In this document: positions 1 to 11,377 of the stretch, piece by piece
Layout of the letters: every line of letters starts with the position of its first letter
Numbering within the stretch: the first letter of the stretch is position 1
DNA from: Onthophagus taurus
Taxonomy: Eukaryota > Arthropoda > Insecta > Coleoptera > Scarabaeidae
Direction of reading: 5' to 3'
Length of the DNA stretch: 64,000 nucleotides
NCBI RefSeq assembly: GCF_036711975.1
Contig: NC_091971.1
Location: 7,323,501-7,387,500, forward strand
Translations under genes and position numbers: made by a program
Notes under the pieces: generated by a model
What the model saw: the letters and a program-made list of their open reading frames with translations, nothing else
What the model was told of the DNA's origin: nothing
Database searches by the model: none

Positions 1-130
1 TTGTCATGTATAATCAAAAGATTTTCAGGTATTTTAATTTCAAAGAGTATTTACAGAAGCTTTATGATGTGAAATGGTTTTAGGGTGTGTCAGTGTGTTA
101 TTGATTATTGTACCAGCTTTCTATTACCAG

Positions 131-560
131 CAAAAGTATTTATTATAATTTTGTTAACTATTGCAACTACATACTAAATTTGCTCTGGTATGTCATGCTG
201 TTGGAGAACGACTTACTAACGCGGTATGAACAATTCTTTAAACCTAACTAAAAACAATGTTTTTAATTTGTATATAATAGGTGTGCAGTGTGGCGGAAAC
301 CGTGCATAACATGACCTGGTACGATGCTGATGTATCAACACAAAAAGACGTTTTAATCTTAATTAGTTTGAATCAAAAGGCATTAAAAGTGGAATTGCCT
401 TTTATTCGTGAATTAGCACATGAAGCTGCAGCAATGGTATGAGTTATTTCAGTTAAGACAATTTAAAAATAATAAAATTGGGGTTATGTTGCAGGAATTC
501 AAAAAGGTTTATGTTTTTTACAACTGGATATTAAAAGTTACGAAGCAAAGAAACTTTTAA
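131..560 (+). CDS. Odorant receptor, C-terminal exons (partial)
   Basis: Three short exons with good GT-AG borders: about 131-223, 281-436 and 495-560 (introns 57 and 58 bp). The readable peptide has the conserved C-terminal layout of insect seven-transmembrane odorant receptors: a cysteine- and glycine-containing stretch (LVCHAVGERLTNA), then VAETVHNMTWYDADV and a QKDVLILI segment leading to the last helix, with a short tail ending EFKKVYVFYNWILK and a few more residues before TAA. Such receptors are ligand-gated channels with Orco in olfactory neuron dendrites. The exon 131-223 does not stay open in one frame: the helix reading VFIIILLTIATTY and the following LVCHAVG are one base out of register near 175, so either a border is misplaced, a base is wrong, or this is a pseudogene. 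The rest of the gene lies outside the window. Family call fairly sure, intactness unsure. Confidence 0.62.
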
Positions 561-868
561 AATAATACAATTTATATTTAGATGTTAATGTTTATACCAC
601 AATATTAAAAATAAAGTTTATTACAATAAAACTTGTTTTATACTATGTTTATTCACAGTGACTCACATAAATGATCCCACTAAGCGATAGCACAAAAAAA
701 ACAATGTTAAATAAATCAACAAAAACGAAAAATGTTTATTAAATAGAATAATGTAGAAAATATACTTGTTAATAATAAAACAAGGAAAAGGTTTTATTTA
801 TATTATGCCTTACGTCACTACATAAACAAAACAAGAAAAATAATACAAATTAAGAGAACTTTATTAAA
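561..868. other. AT-rich 3' flank, no gene seen
   Basis: AT-rich sequence downstream of the receptor stop. AATAAA-like motifs near 611-630 could serve as its polyadenylation signal. Nothing else recognised. Confidence 0.4.
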
Positions 869-1392
869 TTATTTATGTTTTGTAGGATTTCCCTTGGCCG
901 ATAAAACAGCTGTCAACCTTTTTGGTATGGAGTTGACCAAATTTTGGGTATTTGTCGAGGATATATTTGCCCATTCTTCTTCCAACGCTTTAATGAGCTC
1001 TGGTTTGGTTTCTTGGATGTTCAATTGGGTTTAGGTCCATTTTATTTGCGGACGATTATTCGTCCATCGCTTCCAAATATATTAAACTAACTTTCATCCA
1101 CAAAAATAACTTTGTTCTAATAATCAATATCCTTTTCAATCATAGTTTTTGCAAACTTTAAGCGAAATTTATGATTTCTTTCGTTTATAAAGAATTTTTT
1201 TCGGGCACTTCTACTATTATATCCTGTACTTCTGATAGCGCCGCGTATGGTTTCAGGATATACACATTTTTCTCCGTTATTTTCTAACTTAGTCGCAAGT
1301 TTAGGAGCACTTAAGCGATAATTTTTTTTAATAACACTTTTTTCAGCGTCATTTAAAATATTTCTCGCGCCACTTCTTGGTTTATTTGTCAT
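869..1392 (-). pseudogene. Tc1-type transposase remnant, internally deleted
   Basis: The N-terminal part (1117-1392) is a 91-residue open frame with the helix-turn-helix pattern of Tc1 transposases (AKKxV motif equivalents, then SAPKLATKL and PETIRGAIRSTGY). It runs into a TAG at the end, after which VIFVDES, the first catalytic aspartate block of the DDE domain, is still readable. The sequence then jumps to a C-terminal-like segment (MDLNP, then ELIKALEEEWANISS and SIPKRLTAVLSAKG). The block carrying the second and third catalytic residues is absent. This is an immobile fossil; I could not identify convincing terminal inverted repeats on both sides. Confidence 0.8.
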
Positions 1393-2275
1393 CCTACCTT
1401 CATCTTTAAACCGCTTTATTATATCATGTATATCGATTAACAGCGACTAATCTTCACAATTTTAGAAATTTTCCGAATCGATTTTCCTATTCATGATGGC
1501 CAATAACCAACTTTCTTATTTGAATAGTCGCTTGTATTCTTTTCTGTGCTATTGTTGTAAAAGGTACAAATAATATTGTTGTTTTCACACAAATTTAGTA
1601 TTCTGTGTATATGTAGTTAATTTAGTTAGAGTAGCAAATCATGTGTCTGATGATTTGTGTGTATAATTTCACAGTCTATCCGATTTTATTTATTTTCAAA
1701 ATGTAAGTTTACAGAAAATTTTACTAAATTATTGAAGGAAATGTCTCTAAGAATATACTAAATACACTAATTGTTACTAATGAGATCTGATTGGTTTAAA
1801 TTTCAATTTTTCAACAAGGATTAAAAGGTTTAAAGAAAATCCAATGTACTACAACTATCAGGAAATGTATTTAAGAAATATTTACCTAATACATTTAAAA
1901 TCTCCACATTACAAAAGGTTAAGATATGAATTAATTACAATCCTATTAAGAAAAACAAAGATTAATTTTAAATAAATAAAACTATAATACCTGGGGATTA
2001 CACATTTAATTTTAGGAGGAAAAAAATAAACTATATGATTATAAAACGTAAATAATTAACTCTATGTAACTTTAAATTGAACAAACCTTTTGTACTTTTG
2101 ATTCACCCAAAAGTTCTAATTCATTAATCTTCCTAATCAAACGATAACCTCCCTAATTAGTGACTAACAATAAGATATGAAAAGAGAACATTTTTCCTAC
2201 ACATAACTATTAAGTGATTCTTATACTAATTTATTATTTATTCATTTAATTCATTAATTAATCCCTTTTTGACTT
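1393..2275. other. Intergenic, AT-rich, no gene seen
   Basis: No open frame of interest on either strand. The right end should contain the MAF1 3' UTR: AATAAA motifs on the minus strand occur around 2226-2240. Confidence 0.4.
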
Positions 2276-3677
2276 TTAATCAAAATCGTCTTCGTCCATA
2301 GTGAAATCGCTTCCAATCCCCGAATCAACGGCGTAGATCGGGCTAAAAAAGAAAAACAAATCAAATAATTTCAATGATTAATCGGATTTAAATTATTAAT
2401 TGATAACATTACAAATAAAATATTATTTTAAACATATTTTTTAAATTTATTTTTTTAGGTTACTGTCAAACATAGCTGTCAAATAAACGTCAAAAATTTG
2501 GTAAGAAAATTCTAAGGTTTGTGAACCTCAATGGAATTGCATATAAATAAAACGAAACTTATTGATTAACATTTTAAATGAGAAAACATTTTTAATAAAA
2601 TTAATGGAAAAGTTTCAAATAAAATAAAAATTTGACAGGTGTAATATAATAATTGCATTTAACAAATTCTTATCCAGCCGGAATGTTAGTTGGAGCTTTT
2701 ATATATATATATATACCCTTTGTTTATAGAGAATATGATATACTCTATAAACAATGATATACCAAATCCAACCTGTATTCTAATGGTTCGGATCTTTGCT
2801 GAATAATTCCAAAATATCACCAACAGATGGCGCCACATGAATTCAATTTTTAGTATGAGATTTTCATTTCTACTTTTCTATGGTTTAATACTAAATCTTT
2901 TTATTATTTCGAAACTTACTTAATGGCTCTGCACGTGAAGAAAACGATCCGTTTGAGCTTTCGATTGTAGAAGAAATAATTAAAGCTCCAAAGACAGCCA
3001 TCTTCTCCAAAAGGATCTGACCCCAAATCGGGATTGTAAGAATAAATATCACATTCGTTGAGGGCGATTTCGTCTTCTACGGCGGCCCATAATTGTTGTC
3101 TCATCGCTCGGAATTGTTCCCCAACGGTTGCACTTAAATTCGTGTCTATTGCATTCGTTACCCATTGTAATGATGGTTCTTTGCTGAATTCGTGACTCTG
3201 ATATTAAATAAAAATTAGTTTAAAATTAATTTAATTAAGCTTAATTTAACCTCAATATTTTTATGTCAAGGTTGATGTGTAATTTGTTGATTTCTTTTTT
3301 TATTTAAAAGAGAAAGTTAAAATAAAATTAATGATTACCTTAGCATCCAAGAAATCATAATCTGGAAAAGCTGAGTTTAATGTAGCGATTAAGTAAAACA
3401 AAGTTTTCCTGCTAATAGTGTCACAAAGAGGTCCCTCTTCGTCTCCAGAGATGCTCCTGCTATATTGAGAATATCCAGGGGAAAGTTGTGGGGGTGATAG
3501 AGCTTGTAAATCGTTAGGATGGACTCCTTCGGAATTAAACCTTTTGTACATGGCTTTGTCACCGCCAGCCATTTTACAGGAATAACTCTCAATGCGACCA
3601 AATATCTTGCTGTCGCCTGTTTCAATGCTTAAAGCATTGTTTATAGCTTCAAAACGAGTACTTTCCAATAACTTCAT
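2276..3677 (-). CDS. Maf1: MAF1, repressor of RNA polymerase III transcription
   Basis: Three coding exons on the minus strand: 3339-3677, 2920-3197 and 2276-2342, together 684 nt or 227 aa, all with GT-AG borders and matching phases. MAF1 is a conserved nuclear-cytoplasmic phosphoprotein downstream of TOR that binds Pol III and blocks its recruitment to tRNA and 5S genes. The diagnostic blocks are present: N-terminal [39 protein letters not shown], then [47 protein letters not shown]. The acidic tail ends [15 protein letters not shown]. The start was chosen at MKLLES, which matches the family N-terminus; an in-frame codon seven triplets upstream is not needed. The length is close to the family norm. 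The intron between exons 2 and 3 (2343-2919) contains a copy of the 4621-5310 repeat. Very confident. Confidence 0.95.
2368..2632. repeat. Third, diverged copy of the 351-bp repeat, in a MAF1 intron
   Basis: From TTTCAATGATTAATCGG to the AAATAAAATAA stretch this matches most of the units at 4621-5310, including the marks TTACTGTCAAAC, GTGAACCTCAATGG and AAATAAAACGAAACT. It lacks the first 70 or so bases of those units. Confidence 0.75.
2699..2753. repeat. TA run followed by an 11-bp-arm palindrome
   Basis: A short (TA)n stretch at about 2699-2714 is followed by TGTTTATAGAG (2721-2731) and its exact inverse CTCTATAAACA (2743-2753) around an 11-nt centre. It lies in the last MAF1 intron. Confidence 0.7.
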
Positions 3678-4620
3678 GTTGATTGGGTTGATCCACAAAA
3701 AACAAATCTTAAAAATTAAAGTTTCTCAAATTTGCAAGATTGGGATAATCTGTTTATTTAAGCCAACAAAAATACGCTGCACATTGCACTGAAAAGTTTT
3801 TGAACATTGCCGTGGGGTGTATGAATATACCTTTTCTCTTTGAATGGATAAGACAATATAATGGGAGTAACGTGAATTTTACTGCTTTCTTACTTAACAA
3901 ATGATTTGGGCACATTACAAAAAAAGTAAGTTTTTTTGACAAGAGTTTGCTGGTAATTTCTTTAACCGAGTATTTTTTCTTGTTCTGTTTTAAATCGGCT
4001 AAGTACTGTCCTTGATTGTAGTAGCAAAGGGCTTGACAAGTTTTGGGCGAGTCCACTACAGGAAGGTCACACACTAAATCACCTCTTTAACCTTTTGCTA
4101 GTGTTCAGAACTATCCATCTCACCAACCATGATCACCAAACTTATTAATCACACTTTTTCAAATCGAATTCGGGGAAAAACTCTTTAATTAAACCACTTT
4201 TTCACTTGAATTAAGACAGAGACTCAATTTGACAGTAGTGTATTTTGTACACAAATAGATTATGGATGTAGTACCAACCTAAAAAGTTTAAGCTCACTAT
4301 AAATCAATCGATTTTCGTTTTAATATATATAAATTTTACATTATTATTTTAAACCATAAATTTATAAACGATTTTTAATGATTGTATAGTGGATGTTTAT
4401 TATTTAAAATTCGTTTTAGTGAAGTTGATTTTGTTGATTTTAAGTTGCCTATTCTGCGAAATAGGTCGCGGTTTTTCCTTTGTTTCACAATAGCGGTATT
4501 TTTGACCTGCGCCAGTTGTTTTGCACTCTGCTTGAGCGATAAAGATAAACTAATTGCGTTCGGCGAGAGTTCATTTACTCCACTGATCTGCCGCAAATAT
4601 TTTTATTATCATTACTAAGA
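3678..4620. other. MAF1 upstream region
   Basis: MAF1 5' leader and promoter should lie here (roughly 3680-4260), but I see no clear TATA box or initiator. Two short opposing open frames at 4375-4618 and one at 3754-4074 match nothing I know. The 4440-4590 stretch is locally less AT-rich and could be an old gene fragment. Confidence 0.35.
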
Positions 4621-5310
4621 TAGTTCGAAACTTTAAAATAGGTTCAACGTCATAAAATCGTACATGCTTTGTTGTTTTTTCTACTTTATATAGATTTCAA
4701 TGATTAATCAGATTTAGATTATTAATTGATAACATTACAAATAAAATACTAATTATAAACATATTTTTTATATAAACAATTTATTTTTTTAGGATACTGT
4801 CAAATAGTTGTCAAACGAAATGTCAAAAATCTTCTAAGAAAATTCAAATTCTAAGGTTTGTGAACCTCAATGGCACTGCATATAAATAAAACGAAACTAA
4901 TTGATTAACATTTTGAATGGGATAACATTTTAATGAAAATTAATGGAAAAGCTTCAAATAAAATAATGTTATAGTTCGCAACTTTAAAATAGGTTCAACG
5001 TCATAAAATCGTAAATGCTTTGTTGTTTTTTCTACTTTCTATAGATTTCAATGATTAATCGGATTTAGATTATTAATTGATAACATTACAAATAAAATAT
5101 TAATTATAAACATTTTTTAAACAAACATTTTATTTTTTTAGGTTACTGTCAAACAGTTGTCAACGAAATGTCAAAAATCTTCTAAGGTTTCTCATGGGTT
5201 TCTCTAACGACATTGCAAATAAATAAAACGAAACTTATTGATTAACATTTCAAATGGGAAAACATTTTCATGAAAATTAATGGGAAAGATTTAAATAAAA
5301 TAATGTTAAA
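4621..5310. repeat. Tandem duplication, unit about 351 bp, two copies
   Basis: Copy 1 starts TAGTTCGAAACTTTAAAATA at 4621 and copy 2 starts TAGTTCGCAACTTTAAAATA at 4972. Both run through ATTAATTGATAACATTACAA, a T-rich stretch ending TTTTTAGG(A/T)TACTGTCAAA, AAATAAAACGAAACT and AAATAAAATAATGTTA. Copy 2 has a deletion near 5185. A third copy is in the MAF1 intron at 2368-2632. I see no transposase or clear terminal repeats; it could be a non-autonomous element or a segmental duplication. Confidence 0.85.
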
Positions 5311-6721
5311 GTGTGAAATTTGAGGAAAATTCTGTGGAGTGGGGATGAAAAGTTTGTTTTTAATGTCAAATTTGACAGAATGCAATAAACTTAACCTCAA
5401 CACTTTTGAATCTGTTCAATACATAAGTTATTATCCTTATTATTATACATAATCGTAACTAAACTAATGTAAAAATTTTATGATTTAAGAACTTTATGAC
5501 TTTTTGTTTTTATAAATAAACAATACTCAGGTTTTCTATGTTAACTTAGCAAAATATCAGGAAGTAACATTTGATGTAACACAAACTCCACATACATAAT
5601 ATATCATTCAACTTTTAAGTTGAACAAGCATTAACAATATGGAATACATCCTTGTATTGATACATACTGAGAGGAGATTTTAAACATATCCACTAGGGAT
5701 CCACTGCAGAGTGTCTTAGACTAATGTAAGATAGCTTCTGGGAACACCTTTAGAGGATGTTTAACTCAGCCACAAGCAACCTCTGCTTTATAAATCATGA
5801 GATCTGCAACTTTAAATACAATTAAGCTTGGTTTTGTGTTCTAAATGATATTTGATGGGAAATAGATTTCATCATTGACATGTTTATAATAAACCAACAA
5901 GGAAATAAACAAAGTTTTCAAAGATCAAAGAGGGGCATTTGAAATAATTATCGCGTTATCAGTAAAATAGTGGGTTACAAATGTACTCCTTGGCATTATA
6001 AATTATAAATAACACCAGCTGCAGCGACGCTTTGTTGAGTTGATCTACTTTTGAAGGCAAACAAACATCACTCTCTTTGCAATCCTTTAATATTTATCAA
6101 GTTGGTTGCTATTATCGACGAAACGATGACCCCTTTGAAGGTGAAAAAATCTTAAAATCAGAAACGATAGTATTTAAGAATGCGTTAAAGTTTTATTTGG
6201 TGGGATAATGAAGAAATTGTTTAATTTGGGTCTTTTAAAATAGAGAAAATCTTTTTTATCACCACATTATTTTCACCTCAGCACTCAAAAAACATCAATT
6301 TGAAGAGGCGGTCCGAGCTGAACTGCGGTACTATAATTAAACTCGAAGTCTCGAGCAAAGTTCCGAGAGCGCCGGTAGCAGCTACTCGAAAATTTTTAGT
6401 GCCTTTCAGTTAGTGCCTCGGTTGAAACCGTTAAACAAGCGCACCCAATTCCTAAAAAACTTATACAATAACTTAAAAAATATCTTTAATTGAAAGAGTA
6501 TCAAAAAAAAATTTGCCCCTCGTTTGCGAGGTTCTAAGAAAACATGGTGATCGCGAACGGTTTATTACTATTTATAAGTTCAACCAAATATATCCTGTGA
6601 GTAATGGTAGACGAGCCACGTGTTCGCTTCGACAACGATTCAACGTAGTTTTGCACTTTCCAAAATGAATAGTTTAATAATATTTCCATTACGATTTTTT
6701 TTAATATAGTAAAACAATAAT
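5311..6721 (+). promoter_or_regulatory. Upstream region and probable promoter of the RBCK1-like gene
   Basis: No gene is seen. A locally GC-richer block at about 6300-6440 contains an initiator-like TCAGT (CTTTCAGTTAGTGCC) and is the best candidate for the transcription start. A polypyrimidine-AG (TTTTTTTTAATATAG) just 5' of the ATG at 6722 could be the acceptor of a leader intron. Inference only. Confidence 0.3.
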
Positions 6722-9700
6722 ATGAATGAACTGGAACCAAACTTGGAAAAACAACAACAAAGTGCTGCTGCCGCGAAGAGGAACAGCGGTTTATTTTCGA
6801 TTTTGAAATGGTTTAAAGGTTCAAATTCATCAAGGGAATCGGTGAATTCCGACTCTTCTTTGGGAGGCTCAACGTCGAGCTGTGATAGCGTCGATTCTAC
6901 GAATAGCACAGGAACCGTTGCTTCTTTTTCCTTCGTACCACCGCACGCCTACAAAACGCAAATCGTGGAAAGGTGCGTTCAGCAGGAACCGGAAACCGAT
7001 ACATACAAAGCTAGAGTTAAACAAAGGGAAAAAGTTAAGGAAAGAGACAAGAATTTAACGCTAAGAAAAAAATATAACTTATTTTTTAATCGTGATACTT
7101 TATTAAAGCCAAGCAAAAACGACGAAGATAACAGCAAAAGTTTACCTTTGATGACCAAAAAAGAGATGAGTGAGGAGGAAAGGATTCATCGAAGAACTGC
7201 AAGTGAATCGTCGAAAATTAAAAAAGCTGGAGCGTATTGTCACGTTAAAGGTAAACGAAAAGCCCCGGCCCCTCCAAGTTTATTGCAAACTCAAGATAAT
7301 TCAGAAGAAGGCACAACTAGTTGGAGGAGAAAAAAAAGAGTTGCCCCAGCACCTCCAAAAGAATCTAAAAAAACTAAGGAAAAACAAGATGGAAAATACG
7401 AAACGATTCAATATGTTGATTCAGATGTGCTTTTTAACGATTCATTAAAGTTAGAACACGGAATTTTAAAACCAGCTAAAGACCAGACTACAACATCGAA
7501 TGAAAAATTATCAACCTCACCGAATTCGAGTCACGTGGAAGCTCCAGTATCTCCTCGCCCGTGGTACAAACGAAACTCTGCGGTGCCAAGAAGAGAAAAC
7601 GTTCCGGAGACTTCGAGGAACTCGACATCGTTGGATCTAAATATAGACGAATCCAGAATAGATAGGAAAAAGGACGACAAACGTAAGTCCGGACTCTCAT
7701 TTTTAACTAACATCAGTGAATTGGATAGGGAGGCGACGGAAATCATGAAGAAGGAAAAGGAAGAGTCCTCAGTAAGTGAAATGCCGGCGTTCATGAGGCC
7801 CAAACAAGAAACGTCCACAAACAGCGTTGATAATAATAATACTTTAGTGTCGCCGAAACGGAAATCGGCCAAAGATCTAATAGCCAAATTTAATGCCATC
7901 ACAAATGTAACTAAAGTGACTGTGAATCCGTTCCAAAAAAATAAAGATTATTTCGGGAAATCATCAAAGGACCAAAAGAAAAATGTTAGAAAAGGTGGAA
8001 ACGATACGGTTTTGAATCCATTAATGAAATCGGAAAGTGCAAGTGCGATTAAATCGAATACTCCTAAAGCCGACAGAAAATCATGGAATTGTCCCAAATG
8101 TTCGATTCAAAACGAATATTGGAGAATAATTTGCCACGTTTGTTCGACGATTAAACCATACTTCGACGATTTAGCTTTACCATCATCATCCAAAAACTCA
8201 CCAGAAAAAAACGTTGAAATCAAACCGGACGGAATTAACAAAAACTTTCTTCAAAGACCCAGCGAAATCATTACCGGTCAATTAGAACGATCTAAAACGC
8301 AAATTGGATTTACAGCTTTATCACGTTATAATGAACAGAAAGATAGAAGGATTGAAAAATCTGTTTCTGTAGATGAAACTAAGAATAAAAATAAAGAAAT
8401 CAAAAGTAAAGAAATTAAAAATAAAGAAATCAAAAATAATGAAATTAAAATTGATGATGCTAAGGAGGGAGAGAATAAATTGGGTGATAATAAAAGGGAG
8501 GAACGTGAAAAACTTATTAAAATGTTGATTGAGATGAAAAATTCGCTGCCCAAAAGAAAATTAAATTCGAATAAGGATAATAAAAGGACAAGTATTATTG
8601 AGGAGGGGTTGGAAATGTTGGATAATGAAGCTAAAATGAAAGAAAAAGGTGTTCAGAAAGATATGCAAAAAGATATTGAGAAGGATTTGGGAAAGGATGT
8701 TGAAAAAGAGTTTCAAAAAGTTATTAAGAAAGATGTTCAAAAAGATATTCAAAAAAATGTTCAAATAGGAATGCAACAAGGAATTATAAAAGAAATGATT
8801 AAAGAAGAGAATATTGAAAAGGAAATAAATGAAAATAATCAATTGGAACAAACGGAAGAGGAGAAAAAGGTAAAAGAAATCTTGTTTTCTAAAGATGTTG
8901 GGTTTAAAATTAAACAACCAGATAAAACAAACAAACCAACTTTTTCAAACTTTTTATTAAACGGTCAAATAAAAAATGCAAATCCAACCAAGAACGCAAA
9001 AGAAACTCCACAATTTGTCAATGGAAAATCTTTAAAGGAACAATTTTTTAAAGAAAATATATCAAACGAACAACCTGTTAAAGAGCAGCATCAAATGAAC
9101 GAAATTTTAGAACCAAATAAAGCAGAATTAATCTTAGTAACTCAAGAAACAATTTATGAAAATATAAAAATGAAAAAAACTGAAGCTCCAAAACCATTAA
9201 AAGTGTCGAGTTCCGCTCAAACAAGTGCGGTTGTTCGAAAAGTTCTTCCAGAATCGGTGAGTGGAGCAATTAAAAAAGACGGAAGGTTCGAATTAATGAA
9301 AGCAAAAGATTTTGCGGAGAAAACCGTAAATCTTCCCGATCACGTTTACGCTAATTTGGCCGCGAAAGATAACATGTCGCTCTTTGTAAATATGCCGAAA
9401 AAATTTGCCGAATTAAAAGATAACCTTTTAAAAACGGAAATTTCGAATACGGATACTTTGGAAATAAATCGTCTGTTGAGAAGGTTAGAGACGGCGATAG
9501 CTAAAGGGGAAATGACCGATGCGGCTATTTACGCGAGGGATTTGGCCCAATTAAAAGTTAATTGTTCGGTGATACGGCAAAAAGAGAATAAAGCTGAGGT
9601 TGGAAAAAGACTTGGAGAGTTTCTGTAAGTTAAAAAAATTTCTTTTTAATATTTGAGTAATTTTAATTTTTTTTAGGGTGAATATGTTTGTTGAAGATCG

Positions 9701-11377
9701 ATTATCTCATAGGGGCCCGTTCCCTATCAAGGTAATCGCAGAACAAACAGTCGGAGAATTAAAAATCCAAGTTGAGAAGGAATTCGAAATTCCAACTGCC
9801 GTTCAACGATGGATTCTTGGAAAAGAATTAGCTACCCAAGATGGTAGCACTTTAAAAGACCATCATGTTACAACGGAGGGGTGCCCGATTTTTTTGTATT
9901 TAGTGGCCCCAACAAGAGGTAAATACAAATTCGTTATTTATAAATAAATATACGGGAAATATAATATAATTATATTTTTCAGATTCTAAAGTAATAGAAG
10001 AAAAGAAACTTCCAGAAGAGAAACCAATAAATAAAAAGGAAGATCCTCCCAATAAACAAACAACGGATTTAGTAAAACCACAAATAGTCGATTACAAAGT
10101 AAAACAACCACCCAAAAACTTGGAAAACATAAAAATCGACATTACAATAGAAGAAAAGCAAATTTCTAAACCTTTAAATACAGTTCCTACTCAAAACGAA
10201 GCTTCTCCTTCCGCGTCATCATCATCAATCCTAACGGAAAACACAAAACATTTAAAAACATTTTCTGATGATGATGACGACGATTATGACTGCAAAACTT
10301 TGAAGCCGTTAATAAAAGATTGGGAGTGTAGAATGTGCACGCTTTTAAATCCCATTACAAGTAATATTTGCGCGGTGTGCGCTTTTGTTAGGCCAACAAT
10401 CGCGCCGAGAGGGGCTAAAAAGAAAGCACCACAACCTATGGAAAGAAAAAAACATAAAGAAGAAATTCCAGTTCAACATTACCAACAATTAGTTAATTTA
10501 GACAGTACGGATTTAGTGGAAAATACCGAAAAATTCGAATGTGTTATTTGCATGATAGAAATTGAGAAGGGCGAAGGGGTTACATTGAGAGAATGTTTAC
10601 ATCAATTTTGTAAATTATGTCTTGCACATACCATTAAATTTACTGAAGAGGCTGAGGTGAAATGTCCGTATCGAGACGATCAATATTCTTGTGATATAGC
10701 TTTACAAGATAGGGAAATAAAAGCTTTAGTTTCACCGGATATCTATGAACAATTTTTAGCACGTTCTGTTACTCAAGCTGAAAATAGAACCGAAAAATCT
10801 TTTCATTGCAAATCGCCCGATTGCAAAGGATGGTGTATCTTTGAAGATAATGTTAATGAATTTCGATGTCCAGTTTGTAAAAAAGTTAATTGTTTAACAT
10901 GTCAAGTAAGTTGATTAATATGATTTCGAATTGAAGCTGGAACTAACAGTAGACCTAGCACAAATAAATGTTTCTAGGTCTAGTGTTAGTTTTAGTTCAA
11001 TTAATACACCGGCCATAAAAGTTTTTGTACTTATAACAATTTTTTTATTAAAGGCTATTCATACTGGTTTAAATTGCAAACAATACCAAGAAAGAATGAA
11101 CGATGCATCTGCAATTGATGAGGATGCAAAAAGAACTCGAGAAATGTTAGAAGAAATGGTAAATAAAGGAGAAGCATTAAATTGTCCTGCTTGCCAAGTG
11201 ATACTAATGAAAAAATGGGGCTGTGATTGGGTTAGATGTTCGATGTGTAAAACAGAAATTTGCTGGGTAACAAAAGGACCCAGATGGGGACCCGCCGGAA
11301 AAGGCGATACCTCCGGAGGTTGTAAATGTGGTGTAAACGGAGTGAAATGTCATGCCCAATGTAATTATTGCCATTAA
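6722..11377 (+). CDS. RBCK1: RBCK1/HOIL-1-type RBR E3 ubiquitin ligase with long N-terminal extension
   Basis: Four exons: 6722-9624, 9677-9918, 9983-10905 and 11054-11377, 4392 nt or 1463 aa, phases consistent. The C-terminal half follows HOIL-1: ubiquitin-like domain (about 970-1047; FVEDRLSHRGPFPIKV, VQRWILGKEL), NZF/RanBP2 zinc finger (about 1161-1190; WECRMCTLLNP), RING1 (from about 1232; FECVICMIEIEKGEG), in-between RING, and Rcat with the catalytic cysteine equivalent at about Cys1413 (KKWGCDWVRC). The ending CKTEICWVTKGPRWGP, then GDTSGGCKCGVNG, is diagnostic of RBCK1. HOIL-1 acts in the linear-ubiquitin assembly complex and forms ester-linked ubiquitin. The first 960 residues, in one exon, are extra compared with mammals (about 510 aa): low-complexity, basic, two KR(K/V)APAPP proline motifs (about 178 and 207), an additional NZF (about 454-482; SWNCPKCSIQNEYW) and lysine-rich short repeats (about 555-580, 640-700). 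Polyadenylation motifs AATAAATAAAATA occur near 11652. Confidence 0.93.
10926..11038. repeat. Foldback repeat family, copy A (in RBCK1 intron 3)
   Basis: A worn copy: GGAACTAACAGTAGACCTAG on the left and CTAGGTCTAGTGTTAGTTTT on the right form inverted arms. The core palindrome is mostly lost (ATAAATGTTTCT remains). The flank TTCAATTAATACACC and a later GTACTTATAA match the right end of copy F (61835-61992). Confidence 0.7.

Noticed and set aside
3754-4074. 106-codon minus-strand frame upstream of MAF1
   Set aside because: No domain, lies in the presumed MAF1 promoter/leader and its C-terminal half is low-quality hydrophobic sequence.
7170-9269. Overlapping frames inside the large RBCK1-like exon, including lysine/leucine-rich minus-strand ones
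   Set aside because: Shadows of the long coding exon; the minus-strand leucine/phenylalanine-rich frames mirror lysine/glutamate-rich codons.
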